A program made the position numbers and the translations under genes. DNA of 64,000 nucleotides from Branchiostoma belcheri (Eukaryota; Chordata; Leptocardii; Amphioxiformes; Branchiostomatidae): positions 150,619 through 214,618 of the forward strand of contig NW_017803291.1 in the NCBI RefSeq assembly GCF_001625305.1, in the 5' to 3' direction. The notes beneath the pieces are model-generated. The model was given only the letters and a program-made list of their open reading frames with translations. It ran no database searches and had not been told where the DNA came from. Within the stretch, counting starts at the first letter, position 1, and every line of letters begins with the position of its first letter. This document shows, one piece after another, positions 30,760 to 40,261 of this stretch.

Positions 30760-31011
30760 GCCGCAGAACTTCTTGAGGGAATCGATCCCAGAATGAAAGA
30801 GAAGATATAAAGGCTAACCCTGCAAGGTGTCCGTAAAATCACAGAGATGAAGCGCCATCCAGCTGCATTTGTCAATGAGGAGCTCTTCAGAGACCAGCAT
30901 CCCCCCACTAACAAGGCGACGCTACTTCCCCACAGACAAAGACATCTATAACATATGGCAAAAGCGAAGGATGGCACAAGGAATGCACAAGAAGACCAAT
31001 GCAATCTGCAG
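30760..31011 (+). pseudogene. CaRF-like DNA-binding exon of a MULE-type gene
   Basis: Flanked by aacttgcag and gtaattt. It reads GVRKITEMKRHPAAFVNEEL, then FRDQHPP, and in a shifted frame RRYFPTDKDIYNIWQKRRMA. The V..I.EM.RH...FV..ELF ... RRYFPT..DI pattern matches the calcium-responsive transcription factor (CaRF) domain. A stop near 30808 and a frameshift near 30912 disable it. In invertebrates this domain is found fused to MULE-like transposases, as the next exons suggest here. Confidence 0.6.
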
Positions 31012-31180
31012 GTAATTTTCTAAATAGTACAATGATATTGGTACATTAATATCAAAACTAAGAGTTCAAAGATCTCATACTTTCGGCAAATAATGTTGAC
31101 CGTTATGATTGAAAATGATAAATGCATAGTCCATCCGTCTCAATGATATCCTTCTAATACGACTATGCCTTTATTTGCAG

Positions 31181-31426
31181 GTTCTGGCCAAAAAATGGTC
31201 ATCTCAGCAGGGGGACTTTAAGATCTACTTTCGCCCCAGCAAACTAAATGAGGACGGAAGTGTTACAAAGCTGCTTTTTTGCTACCATGCAGAGTGGCAA
31301 AGAAGACTGCTCCATCTGTACGACCAGCAGATGTGTTTGCTAGACGCAACATATAGCACGTGCCGTTATCGCATCCCCCTTTTCTTCCTTTGTGTCAGAA
31401 CAAATGTCTGTTACGTATACATAGTA
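31181..31426 (+). pseudogene. MULE-like transposase exon with first catalytic Asp
   Basis: Between ttatttgcag and gtaagt the frame is fully open: VLAKKWSSQQGDFKIYFRPS, then FCYHAEWQRRLLHLY, then MCLLDATYSTCRYRIPLFFL. LLDATY.T.RY..PLFFL..+TN is the block containing the first DDE Asp. It follows the CaRF-like exon in order. This exon itself looks intact. Confidence 0.6.
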
Positions 31427-31452
31427 GTAAGTATGTTTGTTCCACACAAAGA

Positions 31453-31552
31453 GCAGACAGAAGACATCAGGGAGGCCCACTCTGGAAGCCATCTCACTTC
31501 ATGGTGAATTTCTCAGAAGTGGGAATGGGTGCCCTAGAAGAAGAGTTCCCAG
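31453..31552 (+). pseudogene. MULE-like exon, second catalytic site (Asp replaced by Asn)
   Basis: The frame PLWKPSHFMVNFSEVGMGAL, then EEEFP, ends at a gtgaaa donor. It corresponds to WRPSHFMVDFSQAEMNALAE at 18.9 kb, but the catalytic Asp is Asn. An intron of only about 25-30 bases separates it from the previous exon, so the intron is probably deleted. Transposase activity would be lost. Confidence 0.5.
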
Positions 31553-31718
31553 GTGAAAATACAGTGCTCGTTTACTACTTGAGACTTACTGTGGCTTTTT
31601 AATACGGATTGTATATGTAGGTAGGTGTTTGATAATAGGGATTGTTACTTACATTAAAAAAGTGATCTATTGGTACGGGTTAATCTGGAACTGTACCTTT
31701 GCAGAGCAGCTGGTAAGC

Positions 31719-31797
31719 AGACTGACACCTGCCATACAGACTGACACCTGCCATACAGACTGACACCTGCCATGCAGACTGACACCTGCCATACAGG
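31719..31797. repeat. 19-bp tandem repeat, 4 units
   Basis: CAGACTGACACCTGCCATA is repeated four times with one substitution. It lies just upstream of a LINE fragment. Confidence 0.9.
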
Positions 31798-31837
31798 CAT
31801 AAAGTATGTATAAACCAACATACCATTCATTATGGTC

Positions 31838-32110
31838 GCAACTGTAACACACCAGCAGATGAAGGACTGTGTCCCACGTGTTATAAAGGCGCTGAAAACT
31901 AATTACATTTTATAATAGACTGTCCAACCTATGATGAAAACCAACGAATTTTTTTTACAATATATTACATGTAAGACACATATAACACTACCCCATACAA
32001 AGATAGAGATATTCAATATGCTACTATCATGTCCTGTTGACATATCCACTTATGTAGGCTAATTTATACACAATTCGCTGATAAAACGAGAAAATGTAAT
32101 AAATTCCTGA
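31838..32110 (+). mobile_element. LINE ORF2 C-terminal fragment
   Basis: One frame reads NCNTPADEGLCPTCYKGAEN, a TAA, then LHFIIDCPTYDENQRIFF. The C-x2-C....E.HF...C..Y...R pattern is the zinc-like C-terminus of CR1/L2-type ORF2 proteins, with one stop inside. The 3' end decays into AT-rich sequence by about 32110. Confidence 0.5.
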
Positions 32111-32645
32111 CACAATATTATATCATTATCAATAGAGTTGGATTAGTATGATTAGTATCTCTTTATTGTTATACATTGTATATGAAAGTAGACCAGATTC
32201 TTAGTACAGTTAGTAGAGCTGTTAGATATTTTTAGCATCACCAACTATGTATGTATGTTAGCATCACCAACTATGTATTTATATTTTGCCATACGTTGTA
32301 CCCGCTACATCTGTTGTGCAATAATGTTCTACTATGAGTGTACAGACTTTCATATAGGGACCTGGTATTACCAACCCAGGGCCGGGCGGATGGTGGAGAG
32401 TAACCTCCTAATACCAGCTGCAATCCCTTTTGCTGAAGGAACGTACAGAAAGTATTCGGACATTTGCAAGACACTGGAGTTGAAAGACTTCTACAACAAC
32501 GTACAGCGAACATTCCTCCTCCCTACAATCAATGACTACTACTTGTAGGAACAGGAATTCATTTTTGGATTCGTTTTACAATGCCTACACCACGACTCCT
32601 GACAATGAAATACGGGTGACACAGCTTGCGGATGGCAGGTGCGGC
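32111..32645. other. Unassigned; possible exon at 32383-32548
   Basis: AGCATCACCAACTATGTAT is duplicated at 32233 and 32260. The open frame RKYSDICKTLELKDFYNNVQ (about 32450-32548) looks coding but is unrecognised. Confidence 0.25.
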
Positions 32646-32783
32646 TCTCCAGGGCATTGTGCTAAATAATTCAGTTATTCCCTCATGGAAATCCCAGTAC
32701 ATACTGGACTTTTAACTAAATGCAAGTCAAGGGTACAGTTAGCTCCCAAGCTCTTGAGAGACTAGGCTTTGAAGCGAACCTAG
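32646..32783 (+). repeat. Direct repeat, partner at 36818-36950
   Basis: From CTCTCCAGGGCATTGTGCTA to TTGAAGCGAACCTA, nearly identical to 36818-36950 in the same orientation. It is non-coding. The partner abuts another repeated module. Confidence 0.9.
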
Positions 32784-32802
32784 AACCTAGAACAGCGAAC
32801 CT

Positions 32803-32919
32803 CTACCTCTCCCTCCCAGCATCCAGCCCGCGGCTGCGGCTGTACCTCTCCCTCCCAGCATTCAGCCCGCGGCTGCGGCTGTACCTCTCCCTCCCAGCAT
32901 CCAGCCCGCGGCTGCGCTG
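32803..32919. repeat. 39-bp minisatellite running into an N gap
   Basis: Three units of TACCTCTCCCTCCCAGCATC ... CGGCTGCGGCTG precede the gap. The repeat probably continues through it. Open frames across it are artefacts. Confidence 0.9.
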
Positions 32920-33075
32920 NNNNNNNNNNNNNNNNNNNNNNNNNNNNNNNNNNNNNNNNNNNNNNNNNNNNNNNNNNNNNNNNNNNNNNNNNNNNNNNNN
33001 NNNNNNNNNNNNNNNNNNNNNNNNNNNNNNNNNNNNNNNNNNNNNNNNNNNNNNNNNNNNNNNNNNNNNNNNNNN
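32920..33075. other. Assembly gap (156 N)
   Basis: A run of N directly after the 39-bp minisatellite, so repeat collapse is the likely cause. Confidence 0.99.
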
Positions 33076-33281
33076 AGTACTTCTCCCTCCCGACATGCAG
33101 TGTTGGCCTGCATCTGTGGCAGTGCCCGCGTGTCCCCAGCCCCGTGGTCCTGTCCCATCCAATAGAGTGATTGTTGACCTGAACAAGAAAGGACCACTCA
33201 CACCTGACCTACAAGATGCTTTGTGTGCAATGGTGAAGCGCCAAATGCTTGACAAAACACTGTGTGTAAAGACTGGAGGCA
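33076..33281 (+). CDS. Exon ending VKTGGK of the CCHC gene at 33-35 kb
   Basis: It opens inside the gap and reads NRVIVDLNKKGPLTPDLQDA, LCAMVKRQMLDKTLC, then VKTGGK, with a gtaaga donor. The minus-strand exon at 63350-63492 has the same layout (RVTLGEHVQGPLSADKDIAF ... VAKTGGK, then gtaagg), so the two loci share a family N-terminal domain. Its function is unknown. It is undisrupted here. Confidence 0.5.
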
Positions 33282-33466
33282 AGGTAAGAAACTACATTTG
33301 CTTAAAATCTGCTATCAATCAATGAGACATCAATACAACATTTAAGAAACAATTGGTCTATCATTGTGGCTCAAAAACTGTCCAGAAAGATCTGCTCGGA
33401 GATTAATTAATATATAGACTATTACTTAGGTCTTTAACACCGTATCCTATGATACTTGATTTCTAG

Positions 33467-33502
33467 GCCGAAGTACCCACCAAGCCCTTACAAACAACTC
33501 TT
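33467..33502 (+). CDS. Microexon of the CCHC gene
   Basis: Between gatttctag and gtaagtg the frame AEVPTKPLQTTL is open. Another candidate microexon (QPANGKQEQGPEE) follows ttttttccag at 33621-33660, though its donor is weak. Confidence 0.35.
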
Positions 33503-33906
33503 GTAAGTGATTTTTGTGTTTCGTTTGTCACAATTTTAAACATAAATTATGAACAACATTACCACGTCCAACATCAAAGACTTAACTGGTAAGTTAACAT
33601 TTTTTTAATTTTTTTTCCAGCAACCGGCCAATGGAAAACAAGAGCAAGGGCCCGAAGAAGTATGCACCACATTTTCATAATTTTTGTAAAGATGTTTTAC
33701 ATAAAAGTGTTAATGATGAGTGATTCTTTGTGTTAGTGTTACATTTGTTACGATTACCCTGAACTTATTGTTCATAATTGCGGGACAGACTGGACATTTG
33801 CATTTGAGGAGTAGAACTTCAATGCTTCCACGCAGAAAACAAACCTTAAGGATTTGATTGTTCAAATTTCCCAAACTGAATAGTGTCCTTCTACTTCCCA
33901 TTCTAG

Positions 33907-33960
33907 ATGCTGGTGTTGCGGATCTACTGCTCATTTGAAGGTGGACTGCACGAAGAAGTC
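33907..33960 (+). CDS. CCHC zinc-knuckle exon 1
   Basis: After cattctag the frame reads CWCCGSTAHLKVDCTKKS, an exact C-x2-C-x4-H-x4-C knuckle, ending at gtaagt. Such knuckles bind single-stranded nucleic acid. Separation of the two knuckles on different exons argues for a host-like or transposon multi-exon gene rather than a simple retroelement gag. Confidence 0.55.
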
Positions 33961-34218
33961 GTAAGTGCACACATATTGTCTGTCCCCACTTTGTATTGAA
34001 TTAAGAAGTTACAGTACATAAAGAATGCATCTTCAGCTTTTGAATGGTACAAAAGTCAGTCTCGTTACAGTAACCAGGGTGTATATATATAAAATTCATC
34101 TACATCATCACATTTGCAGAATGCAATTTGCATCATTGTTTCCCACCATTTTTTTTTCATGTTTTAAATAGTCCCACCATCTTCCATAGTTAACATATTG
34201 TTTATTTCTCCCAATCCA

Positions 34219-34287
34219 GCTGGAAATGTTCCCTGTGTGATCAGCGGGGTCACCTGGCAAAGGTGTGCCGGAGGAGGGGTGGGGGGT
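34219..34287 (+). CDS. CCHC zinc-knuckle exon 2
   Basis: After ccaatccag the frame reads WKCSLCDQRGHLAKVCRRRG, a second perfect C-x2-C-x4-H-x4-C, then GG and a gtaagc donor. Together with exon 1 this gives a tandem knuckle protein. The downstream exons are a triplicated microexon unit. Confidence 0.6.
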
Positions 34288-34960
34288 AAGCACACATATT
34301 TTGTTTGTTACACCATTGCATTGCATCATTTTCAAACTTGAGCTGTCCTGAAATTGGTTCCATGCTTTGCATCAGGCTATGATACAGTTGACCATCTGTA
34401 TAGATTTAAAACATGTTGACATTGTTGCTAAATTTTTTTCTTCCAGGAGTGAGGAGAAACCAAAGTAAGCACACACATTTTGTTTGCTATACGAATTTGC
34501 ACTGCATCAATTTCTCACTCAATCGCATCATTTTCAAACTTGAACTGTCCTGCCTGTCACAAAACGGTCAAAGAAATTGCTGAGACAGTACTCGATGGCT
34601 GTGTTTACGAATCGGCCATGTTTCTCGTAATTGATTCCATGCTCTGCATCATGCTACATGTGTGCTATAATGATAATAATTGACCCTCTGTATAGATTTA
34701 AAACATGTTGACATTGTTGATAATATTTGTTCTTCCGGGGAGGAGAAATCCAAGTAAGTACACACATTTTGTTTGCTATATGAATTTGCACTGCACCAAT
34801 TTCTCATCATTTTCAAACTTGAACTGTCCTGTCACAAAACGGTCAAAGACATTGCTCAGAGACAGGACTGATGGCTGTGTTTACAAATCGGCCATGGTTC
34901 CATGTTGACTTAAACCATGTAACTTTGCTAACTTTTTAATTTTTTCTTCTTTACAGAAAC
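34288..34960 (+). repeat. Three tandem microexon-plus-intron units
   Basis: Each unit begins with GTAAG.ACACA.ATTTTGTTTG, contains TTTCAAACTTGA.CTGTCCTG, and ends with TAAA.CATGT followed by a pyrimidine run and a tiny Glu/Lys-coding exon (AGTGAGGAGAAACCAAA; GGAGGAGAAATCCAA). Units start at about 34288, 34463 and 34754. The duplicated segment thus carries an exon with its own donor and acceptor. The third acceptor-side unit ends near 34957. Confidence 0.6.
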
Positions 34961-35340
34961 TACAACTTCTACTTTGCATAAGTCAAAGAAATTACCTGTA
35001 AGTCCGAACCTAAACCCATGGCATATACAAAAGTGCATGTTGGCAACCTTGCAATGTTGTCTGGGTGAAACTTTGGCCACATAACATGGAGGCCGGTACT
35101 TGACGATGCCCGATGGCAATGTTTTCTTCGTTTTGCAGAAAATATTTAGCAATCTACGGAGGGTTTTAGGTGGCTTGGAAAGAAAAGGGGTATGTGAAAT
35201 GGTCTTTTATGGTAATAAGTCCGGACTCGGTTCTTGATTTTTAGGTTTTTTTTGGACTTGAACCTAAACATTCTTACAAGTTTGTTGTTACCAGTGTAAC
35301 ATATACATGTATATGAGGTCATTGTTAAGCTTTACCAACG
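34961..35340. other. Unassigned
   Basis: Possible small exon (ETTTSTLHKSKKL) near 34957-35000, otherwise nothing. Confidence 0.3.
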
Positions 35341-35345
35341 TTAAT

Positions 35346-35410
35346 GATTCCATTCTGTGGAAAACCAGAAAGAAGGCAGGATTACTGCATCTAGACTGCT
35401 TGATCGTATG
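35346..35410 (+). pseudogene. Fragment of the YqaJ-like exon
   Basis: GATTCCATTCTGTGGAAAA and the following 45 bases match the start of the exon copies at 37996 and 38692, with small indels. Only this piece remains. Confidence 0.5.
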
Positions 35411-35521
35411 GCATCCAGTCCTCCCATATTGAGTTGGTGTAATTAGTATAAATTGTAAACCTAACTTTCGGCTGTAAGTGCATTTTCATGCCGTGGAAAG
35501 TAAGAGGCGTTAAGCCTAAAG

Positions 35522-35700
35522 TATGTTGAAGAGCAATGACCACAAGACCACCGTCCAGCAACTAAGACAAAGCTGGTCATTATCTCCTGATGTTGAGCTG
35601 TTTAATAAAATTGATCGCTTCATCTGCCAGATGTGTCGTCTTCTGTTTACTGACTTTGCAGACAAAATCCGGTATGTCTGTATCAAGACACAAAAATAAA
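35522..35700 (+). pseudogene. Possible exon, unrecognised
   Basis: The frame from 35523 (MLKSNDHKTTVQQLRQSWSL, then SPDVELFNKIDRF, ICQMCRLLF) is open and protein-like, but I do not recognise it. Confidence 0.2.
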
Positions 35701-35791
35701 TAGAATAGCCTTGCACATTTGATGTCTTGATGCCCCTATAGGTATTGAAATTATATGTATATATTTAATTTATAAGATTGATTCTTGGCAG

Positions 35792-36006
35792 GAAGCTCCC
35801 ATCAAACAGCTGACATCAATTGCAGTAGAGAAAGCTGAAGAGCTGATGATGGAACAGGACTTCCACATTCATGCATGCACATCTTCACACCTACACAAGT
35901 ATAGGAACAGTGAAAATTGTTTCCAAACTGACTGGGAGGCAGAGCAGCACTGGCAGTCAGCAACCTGGTACAAGGAACACATTTTGAACAAACAAAAAAA
36001 AGTGTC
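35792..36006 (+). pseudogene. Exon-like fragment, unrecognised
   Basis: After acceptor ttcttggcag the frame reads EAPIKQLTSIAVEKAEELMM, then EQDFHIHACTSSHLHKYRNS, then CFQTDWEAEQHW. It is clearly coding-like (His/Cys, amphipathic). It might be part of the nearby MULE/YqaJ patchwork. Function unknown. Confidence 0.35.
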
Positions 36007-36009
36007 ATC

Positions 36010-36504
36010 CAGGAACATGTATCAAATAAATTGCATAATTATTGTGAATACCACACTGTCTTGCTGTATAGCCAAATATTATTACTGTTACACATGTTGA
36101 TTTCAATTTGTCTTTAACATTTCTTTGAGAAACATTTTCCTGTTTTGAAAAACACTTTCAGTGCCATTGACAGCTCCATTTTTGCCACACCCATGAAAAT
36201 GCTGGCAGAAACATGCAAAATTTTCTTGTTTTAAAGTATTCATTTCTTGCATACATCTGACAGCCTTGCATACATCTGACCGTCTGCCCATATGACACAG
36301 TGAGTATATTGGCCTGTTTTCCATGATGTCAAATCTTGTAACAATTTTCCAACAAGTTCTACAAAACAGGATCCATGTCTGGCCAGCCAGCGACATGCAC
36401 TTTTTTCATTGCCCTTTTAAAATCAAACTGTTAAACACTTTTTTATTGCAGTAGTACAATATTTTATTGTACTACCTACAGCTTATTTGACCATCAAGTC
36501 CCAC
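36010..36504. other. Unassigned
   Basis: Nothing recognised. Confidence 0.5.
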
Positions 36505-36817
36505 AAACTGCCCTTGGTCTACTTGGCTTCAGCTAGCCTGAAGTTACGTATTCGATCATGTGCCAGCAGCCGCAGAGTCCCAAGATACATACACTTGATA
36601 TGTACACCTATGTTCAGACCCTGCATCTACACATAAAAGCCTGAATTGAAGATGCCAGCAGTCTCATCCTAGCTGACACCTGTGCTCTCTTCCCAGACTT
36701 CTCATCTCAAGACTCCAATCTTTACCTCTCGGAATAACTCGAAGGAGGACACCCTTACAAAAGAGATGCTGGAAATAATCTGTTCAAGCAGCTTGTATGT
36801 CACAGAGAAATAGCTAG
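36505..36817 (+). pseudogene. Module T, copy 1 (LDMYTYVQTLHLH exon)
   Basis: Matches 42571-42876 closely and 40262-40453 partly. Around ACTTGATATGTACACCTATG the frame encodes a peptide related to LDMYTIQTLHLHMKAW, then an acidic segment. This copy has stops. Its partner copies show the same exon edge (CAGCTAG). Confidence 0.5.
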
Positions 36818-36950
36818 CTCTCCAGGGTATTGTGCTAAATAATTCAGTTATTCCCTCATGGAAATCCCAGTACATACTGGACTATCAACTAAATGCAAGT
36901 CAAGGGTACAGTTAGCTCCCAAGCTCTTGATAGACTGAGCTTTGAAGCGA
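36818..36950 (+). repeat. Direct repeat, partner at 32646-32783
   Basis: Near-identical, same orientation. Here it is fused directly to the end of module T, whereas at 32.6 kb it precedes the minisatellite. Confidence 0.9.
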
Positions 36951-37545
36951 ACCTAAATTTCCTGTTGGAGTAAGGGATTTTCAGGTCATAATTTACCACT
37001 TTTCTCCAATTCTTCACCCATAGTCGATCTTTGCTTCCCAAACTAGATCTGTTTACCTCACTTATCTAGTAGTTGTTCTTTCTTGACCTTTTTTCCTAGA
37101 CTATCAGGCGCTGTACAACTGACATATGTTTACATATTAGCAATATCCAATTGGTATTCACAAACAACACGCTAGGGTGGGCTGTAAAAAGATTGGTTTA
37201 TTGATTTTTGTTCATTATTCACCAAAATACATTACAGCCCAATTCTACATAAGTTGCCAAAGCGATTTCTATAAACTGTTTAGTATTAAATTGCTATTAT
37301 TTAATTTTATATTTACATGGATTTTTAAGGGAATTAGATATGTAGTGGTAGAGAGTGGGGTATTATGACGGCTCTACGCTGTGAAAATATTGCAAAGTTG
37401 TGCCGGTTCTGTGGGTAATTTGTGATTACAAAAAAGGGAAGGTCCAAAAACTTCACGCAAATGTTTTTATTGACTTTGCTGACAATATTCAACAATCGGG
37501 GGGGGGGCGGTAGATGTGGACAAGGACAGAAAGAAACAACTGATG
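36951..37545. other. Unassigned; poly-G run near 37498
   Basis: An uninterrupted G run (about 10) lies at 37498-37507. No gene seen. Confidence 0.4.
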
Positions 37546-37700
37546 GGGAAGTGGGGCTTCGGCCTCGGCTTTTTCGACTAACTGTGTATTGAGGCTGCCC
37601 ACAAAGAATTCAACACCCTTCGCATTGCAACTCGAAGCAATGCAGACAGAGTACAAGAGGCTAGAATCCTACTACAGTGACATCTGGAAGGAAATGAAAC
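37546..37700 (+). pseudogene. GLSGA-family 3' exon, second copy
   Basis: The DNA reads MGKWGFGLGFF, a stop, then CIEAAHKEFNTL and, in shifted frame, RIATRSNADRVQEARIL. It corresponds to MRKWGFGLGFFGEQSIEHIH at 41640. It is disabled by a stop and a frameshift. Confidence 0.5.
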
Positions 37701-37869
37701 TGTCAAGTTCTATTGAAAAATTCGTTCAAACGTATTCTAGAACTTCTGGACAGTTTCATTTTGTTTATTTGGAACTTTATGTAGAATGTTTTTTAGGACT
37801 TTGTTAGTTACCTTTTGTTTATTTAGAGCTTAATTCTTGTTCCTTAAATTTCTCTGTAAACATTCACTA

Positions 37870-37935
37870 GTACTGATGAAGGGTGTCGGATGTACGCCTG
37901 AAACGTCTACGGATTTAATAAAGTCTATTCAGTTT
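37870..37935 (+). repeat. Penelope-type 3' terminal motif
   Basis: CTGATGAAGGGTGTCGGATG followed by CCTGAAACGTCTACGG and AATAAAGT resembles the conserved motif at ends of Penelope-like elements, which is related to a hammerhead core. It lies just after the GLSGA 3' exon copy. A Penelope GIY-YIG piece lies at 41.03 kb. Confidence 0.35.
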
Positions 37936-37995
37936 GAGAAGACTAAACTACTTCCTTATTATTAACCATCCCTGGATGAGTGATCTTCACCAACA

Positions 37996-38246
37996 TATAA
38001 GAGGTCAGACTGATTCCATTCTGTGGAAAAACCAGAGGGAAGGCAGGATTACTGAATCTAGACTGTATGATTGTATTTTTTTCATAACCAAGCAGTGCAA
38101 GGGTGATAACTTGTGTGCTGAAGACATATCGTCTGAAGCTTTGGTTGAGCTAAACGACTCCAAATCCACGGCCCCGCCCATAGACAGTGATGGGCAGGAT
38201 AAGGAAACAGGAAAGAACAAGATAGGTGTGGACGGTAAGGGCAGGT
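37996..38246 (+). pseudogene. YqaJ-like nuclease exon, copy 1
   Basis: The frame reads IRGQTDSILWKNQREGRITE, then SRLYDCIFFITKQCKG, an acidic linker and KNKIGVDGK, ending at a GGTAAG donor. The Q..S..W...R.GRIT.S start is the signature of YqaJ-family (lambda exonuclease-like) domains that accompany some DNA transposons such as ISL2EU. Catalytic Asp/Glu/Lys residues lie further downstream and are not present in this exon. Confidence 0.45.
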
Positions 38247-38690
38247 CTTGAAAAGACGAGTCGGCAGCAAAGGATATCGCCCCGTTCAAAGCGGCGGGCT
38301 GATCAATGAGCTCCCGGAAGCTGCCCCTTGAGCTCTGTCTCCGCGGCCGGCTGAGCTGCGTATGGAGTGTAACGACACCGACTGTGGCCATCCTAGCACC
38401 GCGGAGGAGGAGGAAATTTAAGCTAAAATTTAAGTTATACCTACCCCCTAGCAGTCCTTCTGATGGACCAGTCAAGACCTTGGATACCCTTGTTGTTCTG
38501 TTCTATGTTCTTTTCCTGCCCAGCCATCTTAACTTTTGCTCCTGTTTTTTTGTGTGGTGTTTTTCTAATCTTTTTAGGCCTGTTTTTTTATCGTTTAGTT
38601 GGTAATGCTTTGGCATTTGGCAACATAGAATTGACTGTGGCTGAAGCCGTCTCTAATATTGAGACAAATTTAAAAAAAAAATATTCACAC
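38247..38690. other. Unassigned
   Basis: A GC-rich patch (38290-38400) with GCGGCCGGC. Nothing recognised. Confidence 0.4.
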
Positions 38691-38691
38691 A

Positions 38692-38944
38692 GTATAAGAG
38701 GTCAGTCTGATTCCATTCTGAGGAAAAAACAAAGACAAGGCAGGATTACTGAATCTAGACTGTATGATTGTATTTTTTTTTTCATAACCAAGCAGTACAA
38801 GGGTGATGACGTGTGTGCTGAAGACATATCGTCTGAAGCTTTGGTTGAGCTAAACGACTCCAAATCCACGGCCCCGCCCATAAACAGTGATGGACAGGAT
38901 AAGGAAACAGGAAAGAACAAGATAGGTGTGGATGGTAAGTGCAG
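38692..38944 (+). pseudogene. YqaJ-like nuclease exon, copy 2
   Basis: A near-identical direct copy of 37996-38246 (few substitutions), keeping the frame IRGQTDSILRKKQRQGRITE, then SRLYDC, and the GGTAAG donor. The downstream 230 bases, including the NNGVERQN exon, are shared with 42.1-42.4 kb. The high identity implies recent local duplication. Confidence 0.45.
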
Positions 38945-39084
38945 TGGGAGGGTCGTTCTTAGCATTTATCAAATTCACTACTTTAACAAAACTGAACTGT
39001 ATCCTATAGCTTAACTGAATGGAATTGTCAATAAAAAAGTGGTGCATATTTCATTGTGTAAAACATGCATGTTCAATCGGAAGG

Positions 39085-39172
39085 TTGTAATATATACAAA
39101 CAACGGAGTAGAAAGGCAGAATGAGACCCTGAAGCACTCACATCTCGAAGGGCGTAAAATCTGCTATTACTT
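39085..39172 (+). pseudogene. MULE-like exon (NNGVERQNETLKH), copy 1
   Basis: The frame VVIYTNNGVERQNETLKHSH, then LEGRK, matches a block found late in MULE-type transposases (NNG.ERQN..LK). The second copy is at 42290. It abuts a LINE 3' fragment. Confidence 0.45.
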
Positions 39173-39174
39173 AT

Positions 39175-39435
39175 GGACTTCTTTATTACCTTCCAATTGT
39201 TATGCAATCCACAGAATCCCTGAGAGTCTTTAAAAACAGTTTGCACAAATACTTCAATCAGTAGCACTCCAGCACTTGTTCGACAGGATTGATTGTTTTT
39301 TTTAATAATTTTATATGATGTTGTTGATTTAGATGTTGTTTTGTGATTTTGTCAACTATGTATGTATATATGTATTGTCTGTATGACGGTGGACCCTGGG
39401 GTCCACCGCCAATGGTTATTCTAATAAAGTTTCAA
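39175..39435 (+). mobile_element. LINE 3' end with hairpin
   Basis: The end of an ORF2 is recognisable (SLRVFKNSLHKYFNQ, stop at about 39261). It is followed by a 3' UTR containing a perfect 10-bp-arm hairpin CGGTGGACCC-TG-GGGTCCACCG near 39384-39405 and ATTCTAATAAAG. 3' hairpins of this type are known from CR1/L2-like LINEs. It is heavily 5'-truncated, as expected of LINE insertions. Confidence 0.55.
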
Positions 39436-39734
39436 AGTGCATCTCTCGCCAAAATTGTGCGAATTTAAATTATACACAAATGATATGCATGGCGCAATAT
39501 GAAAGAGCAAAGTGAACAACGTGGCGCTTCCCGTACGAAGAAGGGGTAAGGGCGGCGGGCAGTATTGCGTAGCAGGAGAGCCAAATGGCGCAAGTTGCAA
39601 AAAATAGACAGTCTACCGAAGGGATATCTGTGCACAGATTCCCTTAGGTAACAAGTATTGTAACTGAGGCCGACAAATTGAAAGGGAACACGAGATTGTG
39701 GATCAATCTTCAACCTTCCAAGACCTCGGTATAA

Positions 39735-39886
39735 ATGAAAATGAGCTTTGCACACTTCGAACCCTCGTCTTTCACCAAGAATCTGGGCGTTGCAGAGAGC
39801 TGTGCTTTTACCAGGAGAAGTCCCCACCATAGATACATACTGCCAACACCAACTGCCCCTGTCACAGAGCGAACGCGGAGACGAGT
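39735..39886 (+). pseudogene. Possible THAP-like tail
   Basis: The frame SFAHFEPSSFTKNLGVAESC, then ILPTPTAPVTERTRRR, resembles the C-terminal half of a THAP finger (HFEPSSF...PT), but the Cys before HF is missing. A minus-strand frame overlaps it. Tentative. Confidence 0.25.
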
Positions 39887-40099
39887 AAGTTTGATACACA
39901 ATTTAACATGCATACCTTACATAGTACATTTCGAAGTACCTTACATAGTACATTTCGAAGTACATCCAGTAAACTGTACCTTTTACCACGTCCAGTTTAC
40001 CACTTTTAAGAGTTAACGGTCAGTGATAATGTTCCCAGCAACGGAGCAAAGGGCAAAGATTACAACCGGGCGGTTTCATCAGGGAGCGCAGCAGCACAC

Positions 40100-40256
40100 T
40101 CACTGGTACCCCTGATAGATGACGAAAATTGGAAAGTTTTCGAACACGCCTTTATAGACTGGACTTTAAGCAGTGAAATCCAAGACAAGGAGCACCACTT
40201 CCTTGGATCAACCAGACCAGCACGTCTATTACTGTGTGTCCGGACCACTGTCCCAA
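40100..40256 (+). pseudogene. Exon-like fragment preceding module T copy 2
   Basis: The frame LVPLIDDENWKVFEHAFIDW, then TLSSEIQDKEHHFLGS, is open to a GGTAAA donor. It is unrecognised. 40262-40453 then gives module T: LDMYTIQTLHLHMKAWVEDG, then STLILADTCALLPDF, with one stop. Confidence 0.35.
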
Positions 40257-40261
40257 GGTAA

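Noticed and set aside
32720-33325. A continuous protein across the second N run
   Set aside because: The left part is a 39-bp minisatellite. Only the segment after the gap looks coding.
37870-37935. Functional hammerhead ribozyme
   Set aside because: CTGATGA and GAAAC are present, but I could not pair a convincing stem I or III. Kept only as a Penelope-type motif.
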